In this document: positions 25,841-38,385 of the stretch, in pieces | How positions within the stretch are numbered: the first letter of the stretch is position 1 | Layout: every line of letters starts with the position of its first letter | Source of the DNA: Archilochus colubris | Taxonomy: Eukaryota > Chordata > Aves > Apodiformes > Trochilidae | Reading direction: 5' to 3' | Assembly (NCBI GenBank): GCA_023079485.1 | Contig: CM041090.1 | Span: 12,473,403 to 12,537,402, forward strand | DNA: 64,000 nt | Made by a program: the position numbers and the translations under genes | Notes under the pieces: generated by a model | Databases searched by the model: none | The model's input: the letters and a program-made list of their open reading frames with translations, nothing else | Told to the model about the DNA's origin: nothing

Positions 25841-27160
25841 GCTTGTGCTCCTGCATTATTATGCCAAGCACATAAGGGAGAGGAAATGCAAATCTCCCCT
25901 CTTCAAAAGAGGAAGAAGGAGATGAAAAAAATACATTAAAACCCTTTAAGTTTTGCAGCTATTCATCGTTTAATAAGGTTCATTATTTACAGAAGGTTAT
26001 TCAGAATTTGTTGAGAATGCAAGGAAATACAAAATCCATAAATTTCATGTTTTAAACACTGGATCTCAGTGCATTGGCACTTAAAAGAAAAACAGCTTCC
26101 AGATTACACTAATGCAAGTATTTTGACACAGTCAGATGATGTATCTCCATGAGACAAATCAAAATGCAATAGTCCATTGAGCTATGGATATGATAGGAGT
26201 ACAGTGTCCATAGCACAGAAATACCACATAGATTTCTCATTTTGTGAGCTCCTTATTAATTGCAAGGTTTTATTCGTAGATGTCAAAACAGTCATGTTGG
26301 GTTCTACCACTGTTTCAGCATCTGTAGGTCTGCAGCAAAAAGAACTTGATCTTGTCAGGATAACGGGAACTAAACCTACTCACCTAAACCCAGCCTGAAT
26401 CCCTATCTCTTTCTCTTCCTTCAGACTCAGGGGACAATTGTGCTACTTCCCTCCTTCACTCTGAAGTGAGTTGGTTGTGCTACAGAAACAGAGAATCCAG
26501 TCACACCAAAATGATGGTTCTGACCATCAGTGCCAGAAATCACCTGCAGTCATGTGCCCCTCAGACCTAAGGCCAAGGCTGTGTAGGTGAATGCAAACCA
26601 TCCCTTCCAGTGGCAGCCCAAAGCTGGAGTTCATTACAAATGCAGATTTACACAATTATTTAAAAATTTACCTGAACTGTTCAATTTGTGGGGTGAAGAT
26701 GACGACAGCTGTATAAATTCACATGCAATCCGGAGGAAAGCCATAAAGTTCTTTTCTAGTCCAAACACTAATTTTAATTCTAAACAGTTTGAGGTTTGGT
26801 GTGTTTACTTAATTTACTGCTTTAACTTAAGTTTTAAATCAGTCTGAAACTGATGACCAGTAACACAGCCATCAGTGCAACACAGAAATGCATTTGCTCC
26901 TATTATACTGCATTGGAACAAAAAGACAAAATCACCCCTCTCCTTTAAAGAGACCCAGAAACTAAGAAAAGGTCTTTGTTGCATTTGATGCATTGCATTC
27001 ACTTTAAATCTATTATACACACATTTCCATTACCAGCTGTCAATGTTACTAAAATCTCAGTCAGTCAGAATACTGCTGCCATAGTGTTCTTCTCCAGATA
27101 TAGCCAGTAGTGCTTACATTCAGTTGTATATAAAGTATGAAAAAAACAGAAATTAACAAG

Positions 27161-27180
27161 AAACAAACAAACAAACAAAA
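27161..27180. repeat. (AAAC)n simple repeat
   Basis: Four consecutive AAAC units followed by AAAA. Confidence 0.85.
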
Positions 27181-27655
27181 ATCAAGCCAAGATTAACAAA
27201 ACTACAGGTTGAGAGCACCACAGCCTTGTTTCAGATTACGAAATAATTTAAATTTGAAATTAGCCCTATAAGTCTATTTATGCATCTGCTCTTCATCCTT
27301 ATGTTCCAGCTTCCTGAGCAGCAGTTAGATGGTTAAAACCCGATGCCTATTAGAATAAACTTCTGGTGGGAAGTGCTAAGAATTCACCCCACTGCCTACC
27401 GATCTATCCAGAAATCTGTTATCACTCCTACTTCCTCCTGTCTGTTCCTTTCTGAAACAGCAGTAGGGGGGTTGGGAGTTTGCCTTTCCTCTACTGGATC
27501 ACAGTTGTGTACGTGAACTACACCAGACCATATGGCAATCTCTTTCAATTCCTTTAACAGTAAGAGGCAAAACAAGCTCCCTACCAAACCAATTCAAAGA
27601 GATCCAGATATAAAGCAAAGCCTCACAGACACAGTGCTCACGTGTCCTTGTTCAT

Positions 27656-27705
27656 GGTGAATAGAAATTGGTGAATAGAAATAGAGATTGATGAATAGAA
27701 ACCAA
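27656..27705. repeat. three imperfect copies of a TGAATAGAAA unit
   Basis: The core tgaatagaaa occurs three times at 12-22 bp spacing, just upstream of the CR1 fragment at 27715. It looks like local slippage duplication. Confidence 0.75.
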
Positions 27706-27714
27706 GAAAACAGT

Positions 27715-27893
27715 TCTAGGGGTTGTCCAGGGAGGTGTTGGAGTCACCACACCCAGAGGTATTCACAAAACATGCAGGTGGCACTTTAGGCCATGCTCTA
27801 GTGGGCATGGTGCTTTTTTCTGGGTTGACAATTGGACTTGGTGATCTTAGAGGTCTTTTCCAACAGTGACAAGTATGATTCTGTGAAAATGTT
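27715..27893 (+). mobile_element. CR1 LINE 3' terminal fragment
   Basis: Sense CR1 3' UTR of about 180 bp. It shows ggttgtccagggaggtgttg, then ggacttggtgatcttagagg, tcttttccaacagtga and the terminal tatgattctgtg. Severely 5'-truncated, as is usual for CR1. Confidence 0.93.
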
Positions 27894-29459
27894 GCTTCAA
27901 GGGTGGGAGCAGACCTGCCCAGACTCACACGAGCATTTCCAGTGTGCTACAGCTTCTCTCTCCTCCATATACAGAACTAGCCAGCTGCCTATAAGCAACT
28001 CTGAGCAGTCCAGTGAAAAAACAAAAAAACCCCAGATGCATTATTCAGCATGCAGGAAGGTTTTGACATAAAGAAAAAGCACTGTATTGAAGGAAAAACA
28101 GTGCTTGTTTAATGAGCAACACATGCAGAGGATGAGCCTACTTGCAGGACAGTGAAACTGGAGAAAGGCTGAAAGGTGAGAAGAAACCTCCATAGCTTCT
28201 TGGAATATGCCAGACAGTGGCAGGACAAGTAGGAATAGAGTAGGGATGGATTTTCCTTTCATAAGAGAAAAACATTAAAGTTTTATTGAACACCAAAATG
28301 CAAAAATCCAATAGGAAAAAAACCCAGACACAGCACCTCTAGGAGAAATTCCACAACTCACTCTCAGCAAAAAGCAGTGAAGTTTCTCATAAGGGCCAAA
28401 TCTCTGTACACTTGAAGTTGTGCATAGCTCATCAGTACAACCAGGACTGTCTGATCCAATACAGTGGAATAAGATCCTGTTAATTTCCTTCTCTGGAAAC
28501 TTATAGAGATTTTTACAGACTTTATTTTCACTCTTACAGAATAATCATTGCACTTCATAACAGCTTTATGCCAGCCGCAAGTTCTCATATAAAATAATAC
28601 AAAATTTTGTATACAATTCCATACTAACTTTTAGGGAACACAATTTATGTGAATGTGCAAGGAAATGACTTAACAGAAAATAGCTGGAGATGTATCCAGT
28701 ATCTGCCTACAATATTATAATAAAATCAAAACCAAACAACACTTGCACACTGCATCATTTCTTCAGCTCTAATAATGTACACAATGCAGAGACAGACATG
28801 GGATGGGCAATACAGCATAAGACTGAATAACACCATACCTTTGATGTATGGGTGTTAAGGCCCCAGCAAGGTGCAACATGCAGATAAGCAACATTTGATA
28901 CACTGATACTAGCAGGATTATTTTAAAGAACCATTCACTTCTCATGTTAAGGTTTAATACCCATCCCTCTCGCAGTTTAAGAGATTTTAATATTTCTCTC
29001 TGTCCTCACTTCATTAAATAAAAAAATAAAAAAGACACATATGCAATTAAAGAAGGAATGAGGTGGCCAAGGGATTTTAAACAAAATCTTGAAGTCTTAA
29101 ACTAAATACTAAACTAGCCAGAAACTTGACCACATCTGCTTTTGCCTTAGAGACAAAACATCGTATTTTACTAATACTGCTCTAGACATGGCTTCAAATT
29201 GCCCCTTCCAGAATAACAAATAAAACCAGTTCTCATTGATAAGCAGCTACGAAAAGATGGCACCTTCATATTTTCTTGGTTCTCCTTTATGTCATAATTA
29301 CATGTCATGAACATTAAACATCAAAAAACTTAAGCATTCAAATGTTAGCATGAAAAAGTTGAAAGGTTACATCTCCCTTCCCACTTAAACCTTACAATGA
29401 ACATTGACAAGTGGTTGTCAAAAGACGCCACTAGCCTATCACACTTTCAGCCTCCAAAC

Positions 29460-29550
29460 AACAGCTGTAAAAATAAACAACAAAAAAACCTAAAAAAAAG
29501 CAAAAACCCCAAACACCACCCAAAAAACCCCCCAAAAACACAAACTTCAA
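29460..29550. repeat. A/C-rich low-complexity block
   Basis: About 90 bp made mostly of A and C (runs such as aaaacctaaaaaaaagc and cccaaaaaacccccc), interrupted by few other bases. Confidence 0.8.
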
Positions 29551-32500
29551 AATCTATGTTGAACAGCAATGAGATAAAAATACAAAATAGACTTAAAGTT
29601 AAAATACTAAATCTTAGAAGTCCTACAGGATGATACAGATTTCAGAAAGCTCACAGAATCTTTTGGAACACGGTTCTTTAATTCACACCATAATAATTTA
29701 AGGTTCAGTTAGTGTCAAGCACCATTATTTCTTAAAGGCTTTTCTCAGACAGATTCTATGTCAAACAGATTTAACCCCAGAGATGTAACATGATCTTATA
29801 ATAGTTATGACTAAATTACAAGTTTTAAAGTAGACAGCCATCAAAGTAAGGAGACCAGGCAATCGTGGATTCAGGAAATGTACATTCCCCCATAGTCAGC
29901 TAATGGCAACTTTAATAAGATGTGATGGATTTTTCTCCACCACCAGAAAATACTGCCTGCATTTCTGCTTCAACAGCCCACGCCAGCTGACTAATGGAGT
30001 TATATTTTTGTCTCGTATGAGGATGGTTACTTGCCCATCCTCTAGCAGTTGCAGAATGAAACATTAACAGCAGCTGTGGGGTGAACAGAAAAGCTGCTCT
30101 ATTTGGTAGCCAAGATCCAAAGTAGGACCTTTCCCCTCAAACAGTGGAGCTCATTTTCTGTCACCGGGTGACGAAAAGACAGCAATGAACAAGGCCACTT
30201 TTAGGGCTTAAAGTAGCTAACTGAAGATACTTTTAAAGCATAATAAATCTTCATGGGGAGGAAAAATGAAGGGTTCACAGAAGGTAAAAGTAGGGTTCTT
30301 GGACAGATAGAAGCCTTCGGGAGCTTGCAAGTTTTTGGAAAGAAATACCAGTGGATCAAAACAGGTTTCTTAACACAACTCTCATAAAATACCATTAAAT
30401 GTAAAAGCTCTTTACCTTGGCATAACAACAACCCTAATGGTAATAGACCAATCCCAAAGACACACTTCTGCCACACTACTGAGTAATCAGCATATGCCTG
30501 CAACTAGAAGCATCTTTTTATGCAATCACTTGGGCTTCAGTCCTGCAAAAATTTAAATATATCACTGAGTAGACCTACAGATCTCTGTGAAAGTCTATGG
30601 AGTTTAGCACGCACATAAAAGCTAACACATATTTATAAGTCTTGCAGGATGATTGCTTTTGGCAGAATATAAATAAGATTCCTTTAATGTTTTTCAGCAT
30701 CATGGTATCCTGTCTTAAGAACCAGGCATTCTGGTGAAGCCTGTCATTCTTCATATAAAGAGTGGCAACTGCAGAGCCTGCAAAGACATTTAAACTGCTC
30801 TTTGTGTTTTCTTTAAAGATTCAGAAGAGTGTTTGGGCATTCTTTAGAAACAGCAAGAAAGCTAACAAGTGAAGTCAATAAAAATTGCCTAGAAATGCTT
30901 TCCACGTGCCATGTATACCACTGGTAGGATTGGAAGCAATTCTTAAACAAATTACCTATAGCTTCCTACACTTCCAACCAGTATATCAACTAAACTGTGG
31001 AGTTTAGTGGGTATTTTTCCAGAATGCAATGCACTGGGTGACAGGGCACTAACTCATTATGAGAAGCAGTCTTAATAACAAACTCTAATGTTAACTGTAC
31101 TATAATTCAATAGAAAAGCTTTAAAATCTGCTACAAAAAGAGCTTTCAAATAGCAAGACAGGCACCTGAAATACTTTTAGAATCTTAATGGCAGTAGCTT
31201 GCCTAATTGACTTTTACATGCATACCTAAACCTGGGCCTTACATTTCTCTCCTGGTCAATCTATCTTTTTAGCATTGGCCCACTCTCACTATTGCCTTTC
31301 ATTTCAGCTTCTAGCAAGGACAAACTTGAACGAAAAAAGGGAACTTTGGTGACTGCCAATGCCATTGAGAATTAAAAGAATGGTACATATAACCTCCTAC
31401 ACTCCCTACTGCTTTTGCAAGCCCCAGCTGGACCAGCAGATCTATCTTGGCAGAAGGCCCAGCTCTAATAAGGGGAAATGAATTAATATACTTTGTAGAC
31501 ATAGGTAGCTCTTACATCAGGTTTACTTTTGCCATTCTACTTATTGCCCTTCCCCCTTATTTCCATTTGATACCCTCACCTCTCTAATACCACGAAAAAA
31601 CCCACCAAGTTTCCCAGATTTTTACAGCTGAGACAGCACTGCATGCAACAAGAACAGCTCCGGTGTCGTTTACTACTAAGAAATTGCCTGTGGTAAGTCC
31701 AACAACACTAACAGCAACAAAGGGAAAAATGCAACTTAAAATGCTCAGAAGCTCTCTCAAATCCATGATACTACATTCACAGTTTGTATTTGCCTTGGCC
31801 CAAACAACCACTTAGAATTCACTGCATTGGACTGATCTGTATGGAGCACATTGTTTTGTATACAAAGGTGACAGACAGACCTACACATAAATGGAACACA
31901 GACAAACTTTGAAACATTTACCCCACTTGTAACCCAGAAATCCTTTGTTTGGACTTCAGATGTATCTAGCATACAGAAGTGTCTTTTAAAAAAACAAACC
32001 GAACCTGTTTTCAAGTACTAACAGGCCAGTCCTGACTGGAGACTGAAAGAAGGTGACACAGATGATCCCCTCCTCACTTCACCAGGTTCTTGTTCAAGAC
32101 CAAAGCCCAAGAGCACCAGCATTCCCAATCCCTTTTCTCCCACTAAAAACACTGCTTTAGCACCAGAAAGCAAGCAGCTGACACTGACATGACCATGAAT
32201 TCAATGCATTTCCTAATACAACTGAATTTCTAAGTTTTTACCTAGAACATCATGCTTACCAATTAATTTCATCACCTTACTCGTGTGGTTCTTTGAGACA
32301 AACCATTTCAAGGAAAGAAATATCCATGCAGTACACAATGCTCCGAAATAGGCCATTTAGATACTGAAACTAATTTGAAGTTCTAACATGCAAACACGAA
32401 CAGCAAACTATATCAAAATAATAAATTTGATAATATGACATAAGAATTTCAGTTTGCTTCAAACTCTGGATGCCCAAGAAAACAGCAATTATATTTAAAA

Positions 32501-35500
32501 AAGATAAGCTATCCAAAACTAAAATGCAGCTAATGTAAGATGAAATCCTACCAAACAACCATAAAGTAAAGCTTCCCACCAATGAACCACGAAACAAATA
32601 ACATATTTCAGCTCTAACTTCCTGCTGAGGAAATAGATGCTTATGAGATTTAGCAAAGTACAGGAAGCAGAAAAGTCAGAAGGGATATCAACAAAAAATT
32701 TTGCCAGATCCTTTATGGCAATTCTTGTTTTTACATAAAGCATTAATATCTCAAGGTAACATCTCAAGATGATAAAATAAAGCACAAATCATTATTAATT
32801 TGTGATGACCTTGGAACACTTTGTTTAGATATTAATTGCACCTCTGAAGATCTTCAATATCTCAGTGACCAAGTTTCTTCAACATTTTTGAAAGGGAGAT
32901 TTCAATCTTCCACAAAGCAGAAACTGTAGCCGACCCCTTTGCTGTTTTCAAGTAATTCTGAACCCATCACTCACCTTGTCACAAAAACTTCCTAAACCCA
33001 CAGACCTCTTTTACCATTGAAGAGCAACCAAGTGAGTAGTTAAGTTCAGTGGCTTTTAAATCAATCTACTCCCACTTGCCTTCATTAACTGATCTCAACT
33101 GCAAATTTGCTTTAGATGCTTTAAGAGGTGGCTATTAACTGCACAAAGGAAAAGTTATTTTATGTATCAAAATGACAGCACCAGTGCTATTTATTTAGTG
33201 AAACTGGATTTTTCAGTGTTAGTAAAACGCAGGGTGTTAATGGAATTCTTTTTATTTCTATATTAAATGACTTGTGCATTTATACAACTTTAGATTATTC
33301 TGAAATCCTTCACCAGTTGACAAGAGGAGTTTGAAAACAAAAATGAATAACAATCAAAACAAAAAACCCACCCAAGCACCCCTTCAGAAGAGTTAAATAT
33401 TTCAAATTACGTAAATAAGCTATCAAGAAACATTAGAACATAGCCACCTATAGCATATATCATTTATACCACTATAAAACTTCATACCATTTGCAGGAAG
33501 GAGCTTCTAAAAAAACATTCAGATTTACATCTCATAAAAACACCCACGGAATTATGAAGATTTGCTTGTGATTACCCTTTTCTCTATAGTTTTAGAGAAG
33601 AGCATCAATATCCAGACCTTCACAGCTACAGACAAATAATGTCACGAAATCCCAAATAGTATCATTAACGCTAAATTCAGCTTAATTCCTGTGGATCTTG
33701 GAACCTCTCCTGGTAGCAGCCTCAACCAGCAGATTGGACAACTGCTGCTGCAAGGCTACATACTGAAATGAATAAACCACACAGAGAACATTTTCCTTTG
33801 TGAAGGAAATGGTACATAATGGAGCTCAAGAGATGAATGAAAATTCTATGAATGAACACAAGTTTTAGTATTAGGAAAAAACAAACCTTAAAAATGATAC
33901 ACAGAAGCAATACGTAATCCTCCCAAGTTCTGGTGGCAGATACTAGAGCAATTTCTGATCATGTGCTCTATGACAGTTAAAAGCATAAAAATACTACCCA
34001 GATATTTAAACCTTGAGAAGTATCGATCTGAGGTTCTTTTAATTTACTGGAATAATACACAAAGAAAGGGGTAGACCAAAAGAACTTCCTGGTTTTTACC
34101 AGCATTGTTATTGCCAAAGGACATATCCCAAAGTCAAACTCAAGCAATTCCTGACAAAATTATTTGCCGAGTTATAATAAGAACTCACTGAGGAGGAAAG
34201 CAAAAACAGTCCTTTGGGGAACACCATTTTCAGTGTAAAGACAATAGAAGTTTTACATCCTACCAAAAAGACAATACAGTCAAACTGATTTTCTTGGTTA
34301 ATGATAAAAGCTTGAATAGCATCTTTCAACTTAGCTGTTAAGAAGGCATTTTTCAGGAATCAAATATGCTATTTAATTATATAGACAAAATAAAGAAAAC
34401 TTTGCCTCAGACAAGGTATACCAAGACTGCAAACAATCCCCTCTCACCAAATACACCCTGGATCACAGATATTAATGCTGTAACTGGGAAATGACAATTA
34501 TACTTTCTCCACTGTAAAATACCTAACCAAAAAATGGAGAAAAATGTAGAAAGCAGATCCTTTCTACTGTAGGATACACTGATTTATGCACTATCTGTTG
34601 CAGCTGCTTTGGCAACAAACTGTGAAACAAACCTGAGAAAAGCTAGCCAAAATTACTCTTGTCCTTGAGAAGAAACACTTGTATCTTCCTTTGACAGGTG
34701 GAAGTTAATTTGGGTATCTCTAGCACCTTATGAACTGAGATGATCTTTTCCCAAAGCACATGGCAGAGATTGGGATCATCATTCCTTATTTGTGATTATC
34801 TATTGATCAAAGATCACCATTTGCACCTTCCTCCTGGAAGGAGCACAAGAACCTTAAAGCAAACTGAAAGCTTTTACCTCATCCATTGAGCTTCAGTTGT
34901 GGGGATCAAGCTCATGCAGCACCCATTTGCCAATAAAGAGAAAAAACATTCCTATACCTCCCCAGTACCTGAAAAATGGTCTGAAAATGGTCTGAAAACC
35001 CCAGCTGAAGTAACAGATTTGGTGACGTTATTTCCATTTATTCCACAAGTCTAATTCATAAATTTTTATTTTGATCAAAAAAAGATACTCTCTGTAACTG
35101 TAGTTCTACTTCAGGAAGTTTGTCACAAATATCAAAAAAGTTGAATTTTCCATAACAGAAGTCACTCAACATTGATTTTCAATACTTCTGTAATGTCTTT
35201 TTCTTTCACTGCTGAAAGGAGGACGAACTCCTAGCCTGTGGGAAGCATTCTGTCTTTCTAAAGAAAACGAAACACATGTTTTTATTTGAGTTATGTTTTC
35301 GTTGTCCCAGTGTGGCAAAAAAAAGGTTTCTTGCTAGCACTGCTCAAGGGTAAACCCTGGTATTAAGACCTGTAAGGGTGCTCAGTGGGCCAGTCAAAAT
35401 GTCTCAAAGAGACATTGAGCAGTGTCTGTTTTCAAGAGAATCTTTTCAGGATAAGCTGTACAAGAACACTAGTACAGAGGAAATGCTCAGAAAAATGCTT

Positions 35501-37364
35501 CCTGAAATCCTAAAAAAAACCAACCAAAATGTACAAGGATAGGTCTCTCTAAACCCCTTCAAAACACACAACAGTATGCCAGTTTTAGCAGTAAGAAAAG
35601 AAAAATAAATTAAAGAAATGTAACAAAATAATGAACACAAGAAAATGGTTTAAAAAATGTACAGCAGAAAACCAAAGTCAGGGGAGAATCTGAAAAGCTC
35701 CTTTAGTTATCCAACTAAGCTTATCAGTTTTCCTTGAGTTAACTACAGCTAACTACTCCAGAAGAAGAAAAATAAAAGCCCCCCACAGGAAATTACACTA
35801 TGCTTAACTATAGCACTCTAAATCCCTTTCTGGTTCTTGAATAGCTTCCTTGCCTGCTCTTCATTGAGAATTCAACTAATGGATGAAGAAAAGCTCATGT
35901 TCTCTACCTTGCTTCAGGGGAATGACTGTGGACATACCCCTTTGCAGGAAGGCAGAGAGAGAAATGAAAGGTAGTGCTGCACTGTCAACCTAGGGAGTTC
36001 AAAGAAAATCTAAACTTGTTTTATATCAGTGACAAACATACAACATGCTTGCACAAGCATCTCCTTTACACTGTGCAGAGCACCCTAAGTACATGTCTTA
36101 AGATGTTCAAAAGAATATGATAAGGCAATGCTATTTTAACTTCTGAAAACATTTCCAAAAAGTCCTCTTCACCCCCCAAAGAACCTGAAAACAGAGAAGA
36201 GTCTAAGAAGCTTCTAATCCCATAACAAGAGGGCTGTAGCCAAGAGGCAGGGGTGGAGGTCTGGTCACAGACTCAATTTTCATTGCCCCAGGCAAACGCT
36301 TAACTCATTTCTGCAAAACCTCCATTACCTAACGCGGGGTTGTTAACATGCACGATTCTGTTCCATCACCATAGTAACAAAGCACGTACATTTTAAGGTG
36401 CATATGGGGGCTCTTCTAGAGGATGTGTCAAGCTGAATACAGCTAAGACAATATAAGATATTTTAAGCTAGACTCCCTCAGTACAAATACAGAGAGCACT
36501 AAAGTTCTGTGCTGGAGATCATCACAGAACTGTTTAAGCAGTGGCTGCGCATCCATTAAAAAGTTTTCTAGAGGTTGAAAGAAGTCAAAGATGAAGGAAG
36601 ATTCAGACTGGACAATTATGGGCCTTAGCACATAAAACCAGCTGTGACAGGAACTACAGAACATAGTAGGAAATTTTAAGAACAATACACTTCACCTACC
36701 AATCACAAAAACTAAGGTAGGAAGAAGTATCTGACTATAAAAACATTTTTTAAGAAGTAACAAGCAACTGGCATTTTCGTGTCAATGAAATCTGCAAGTA
36801 CTTTGCACTTATGTGCCTGAAGTATGACACTATTCCTGTGGGATACACAAGTGAGGACCAGCATGCCAGACACACACAGCTCATAATGACATCTGCTGCA
36901 AGAAGCAATGCCACTCTCGACTTAAACCAACCAAACTAAAAGGGAGTTCAATGTAACAAATACATTATTCCCTCAAATAACTTCTCATACTGCTCCAGAG
37001 ATAGCTTCCAAATTGAGGGAAAAAACCCAAACCAAAACCTCGAGTTTCAGATAAGGATGAAGAAAATCACCTTAGCAGAAAGACTGTAAGAAAAGGCACA
37101 CTACAAGTCTGGATAGACATACAGCAGTATTGCAAACATCTGAAATTCTCCTACAGTTGGAAGTTGAAGATTAAAAGACAAAAACCAGACAAAACGGCTT
37201 AAACAAACAAAATCCTAACAAACTTGTCAGAACATTGCTTTACTTTTCAGCATCAGTATGTACAGAATTTTAATGCTTATTACAATGCAGTAATGCAGTC
37301 TTCAACTACACACCACCACCTGTGTGCCATCAGAAGATGATGTTCTCTCTGGCACAGGATGAGC

Positions 37365-38385
37365 AGAAAAAGAAAAAATAGAAAAGAAAGAAAGGAAAGA
37401 AAGAAAAAAGAAAATTAAGAAAAAAGAAAAAGAAAACAGAGAAAAGAAAAAAGAAAGAAAAAGAAAGAAAAATCAAAAAAAGAAAAACGAAAAAAGAAAA
37501 AAAGAAAAACGAAAAAAAAAAAGAAAAAAAGAAAAACGAAAAAGAAAAAAGAAAAACGAAAAAAAGAAAAACAAAAAACGAAAAAAAAGAAAAAAGAAAA
37601 ACGAAAAAGCAAAGAAAAAAAAGGAGAAAGGAGAAAGGAGAAAGGAGAAAGGAGAAAGGAGAAAGGAGAAAGGAGAAAGGAGAAAGGAGAAAGGAGAAAG
37701 GAGAAAGGAGAAAGGAGAAAGGAGAAAGGAGAAAGGAGAAAGGAGAAAGGAGAAAGGAGAAGAGAAAGAGAAAGGAGAAAGAGAAAGGAGAAAGGAAAGG
37801 AGAAAGGAGAAAGAAGAAAGAAAAAAAGAAAAAGGAAAAAGGAAAAAGAGAAAGGAGAAAGAAGAAAGGAAAAAGAGAAAGGAAAAAGGAAAAAGAAAAA
37901 GAAAAAAGAAAAAGAAAAAAGAAAAAAAGAAAAAAAGAAAAAGAAAGAAAAAAGAAGAAAAAGAAAAAAGAAAAAGAAGAAAGAAAAGAAAAAGAAAAAA
38001 GAAAGAAAAGAAAAAAGAGAAAAAGAAAAAGAAAAAGAAAAAAAAGAAAAAGAAAAAAGAAAAAGAAAGAAAGAAGAAGAAAGAAAGAAGAAAAGAAAAA
38101 AGAAAAAGAAAAGAAAAGAAAGAAAAGAAAGAAAGAAAAAGAAAAAGAAAAAGAAAAAGAAAAAAGAAAAAGAAAGAAAAAGAAAAGAAAAAAAGAAAAA
38201 AAGAAAAAAAGAAAACAAAAGAGAAAAAGAAAGAAGAAAATAAGAAAAAAGAAAAAGAAAAGAAAAAGAAAGAGAAAAAGAAAAAGAAATAAAAGAAAAA
38301 AAAAAAGGAGGAGGAAAGAAAAAAGGAAAAAGAAAAAAAGGGGAAAAAGGAAAGAAAGAAAAAAAAAAAAGAAAAAAAAAGAAAA
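37365..38385. repeat. about 1 kb polypurine (GAAA-type) tract
   Basis: The + strand is almost pure A/G for about 1.02 kb. It contains a GAAAAACG block (37485-37603, six CpGs at roughly 20-27 bp spacing), a regular (GGAGAAA)n array, and degenerate GAAAA/GAAAG sequence. From 37611 to 38215, 605 consecutive bases are A or G with no exception. SPRED1 is transcribed from the opposite strand, so the pre-mRNA carries a U/C tract here. Such tracts are known in general to form H-DNA triplexes and to vary in length; whether this one does is inference. Confidence 0.97.
37623..37761 (+). repeat. (GGAGAAA)n tandem array
   Basis: Nineteen uninterrupted GGAGAAA heptamers (37623-37755) plus six bases of a twentieth. 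The copies are identical, indicating recent slippage expansion inside the larger purine tract; the assembled copy number may not be exact. Confidence 0.97.
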
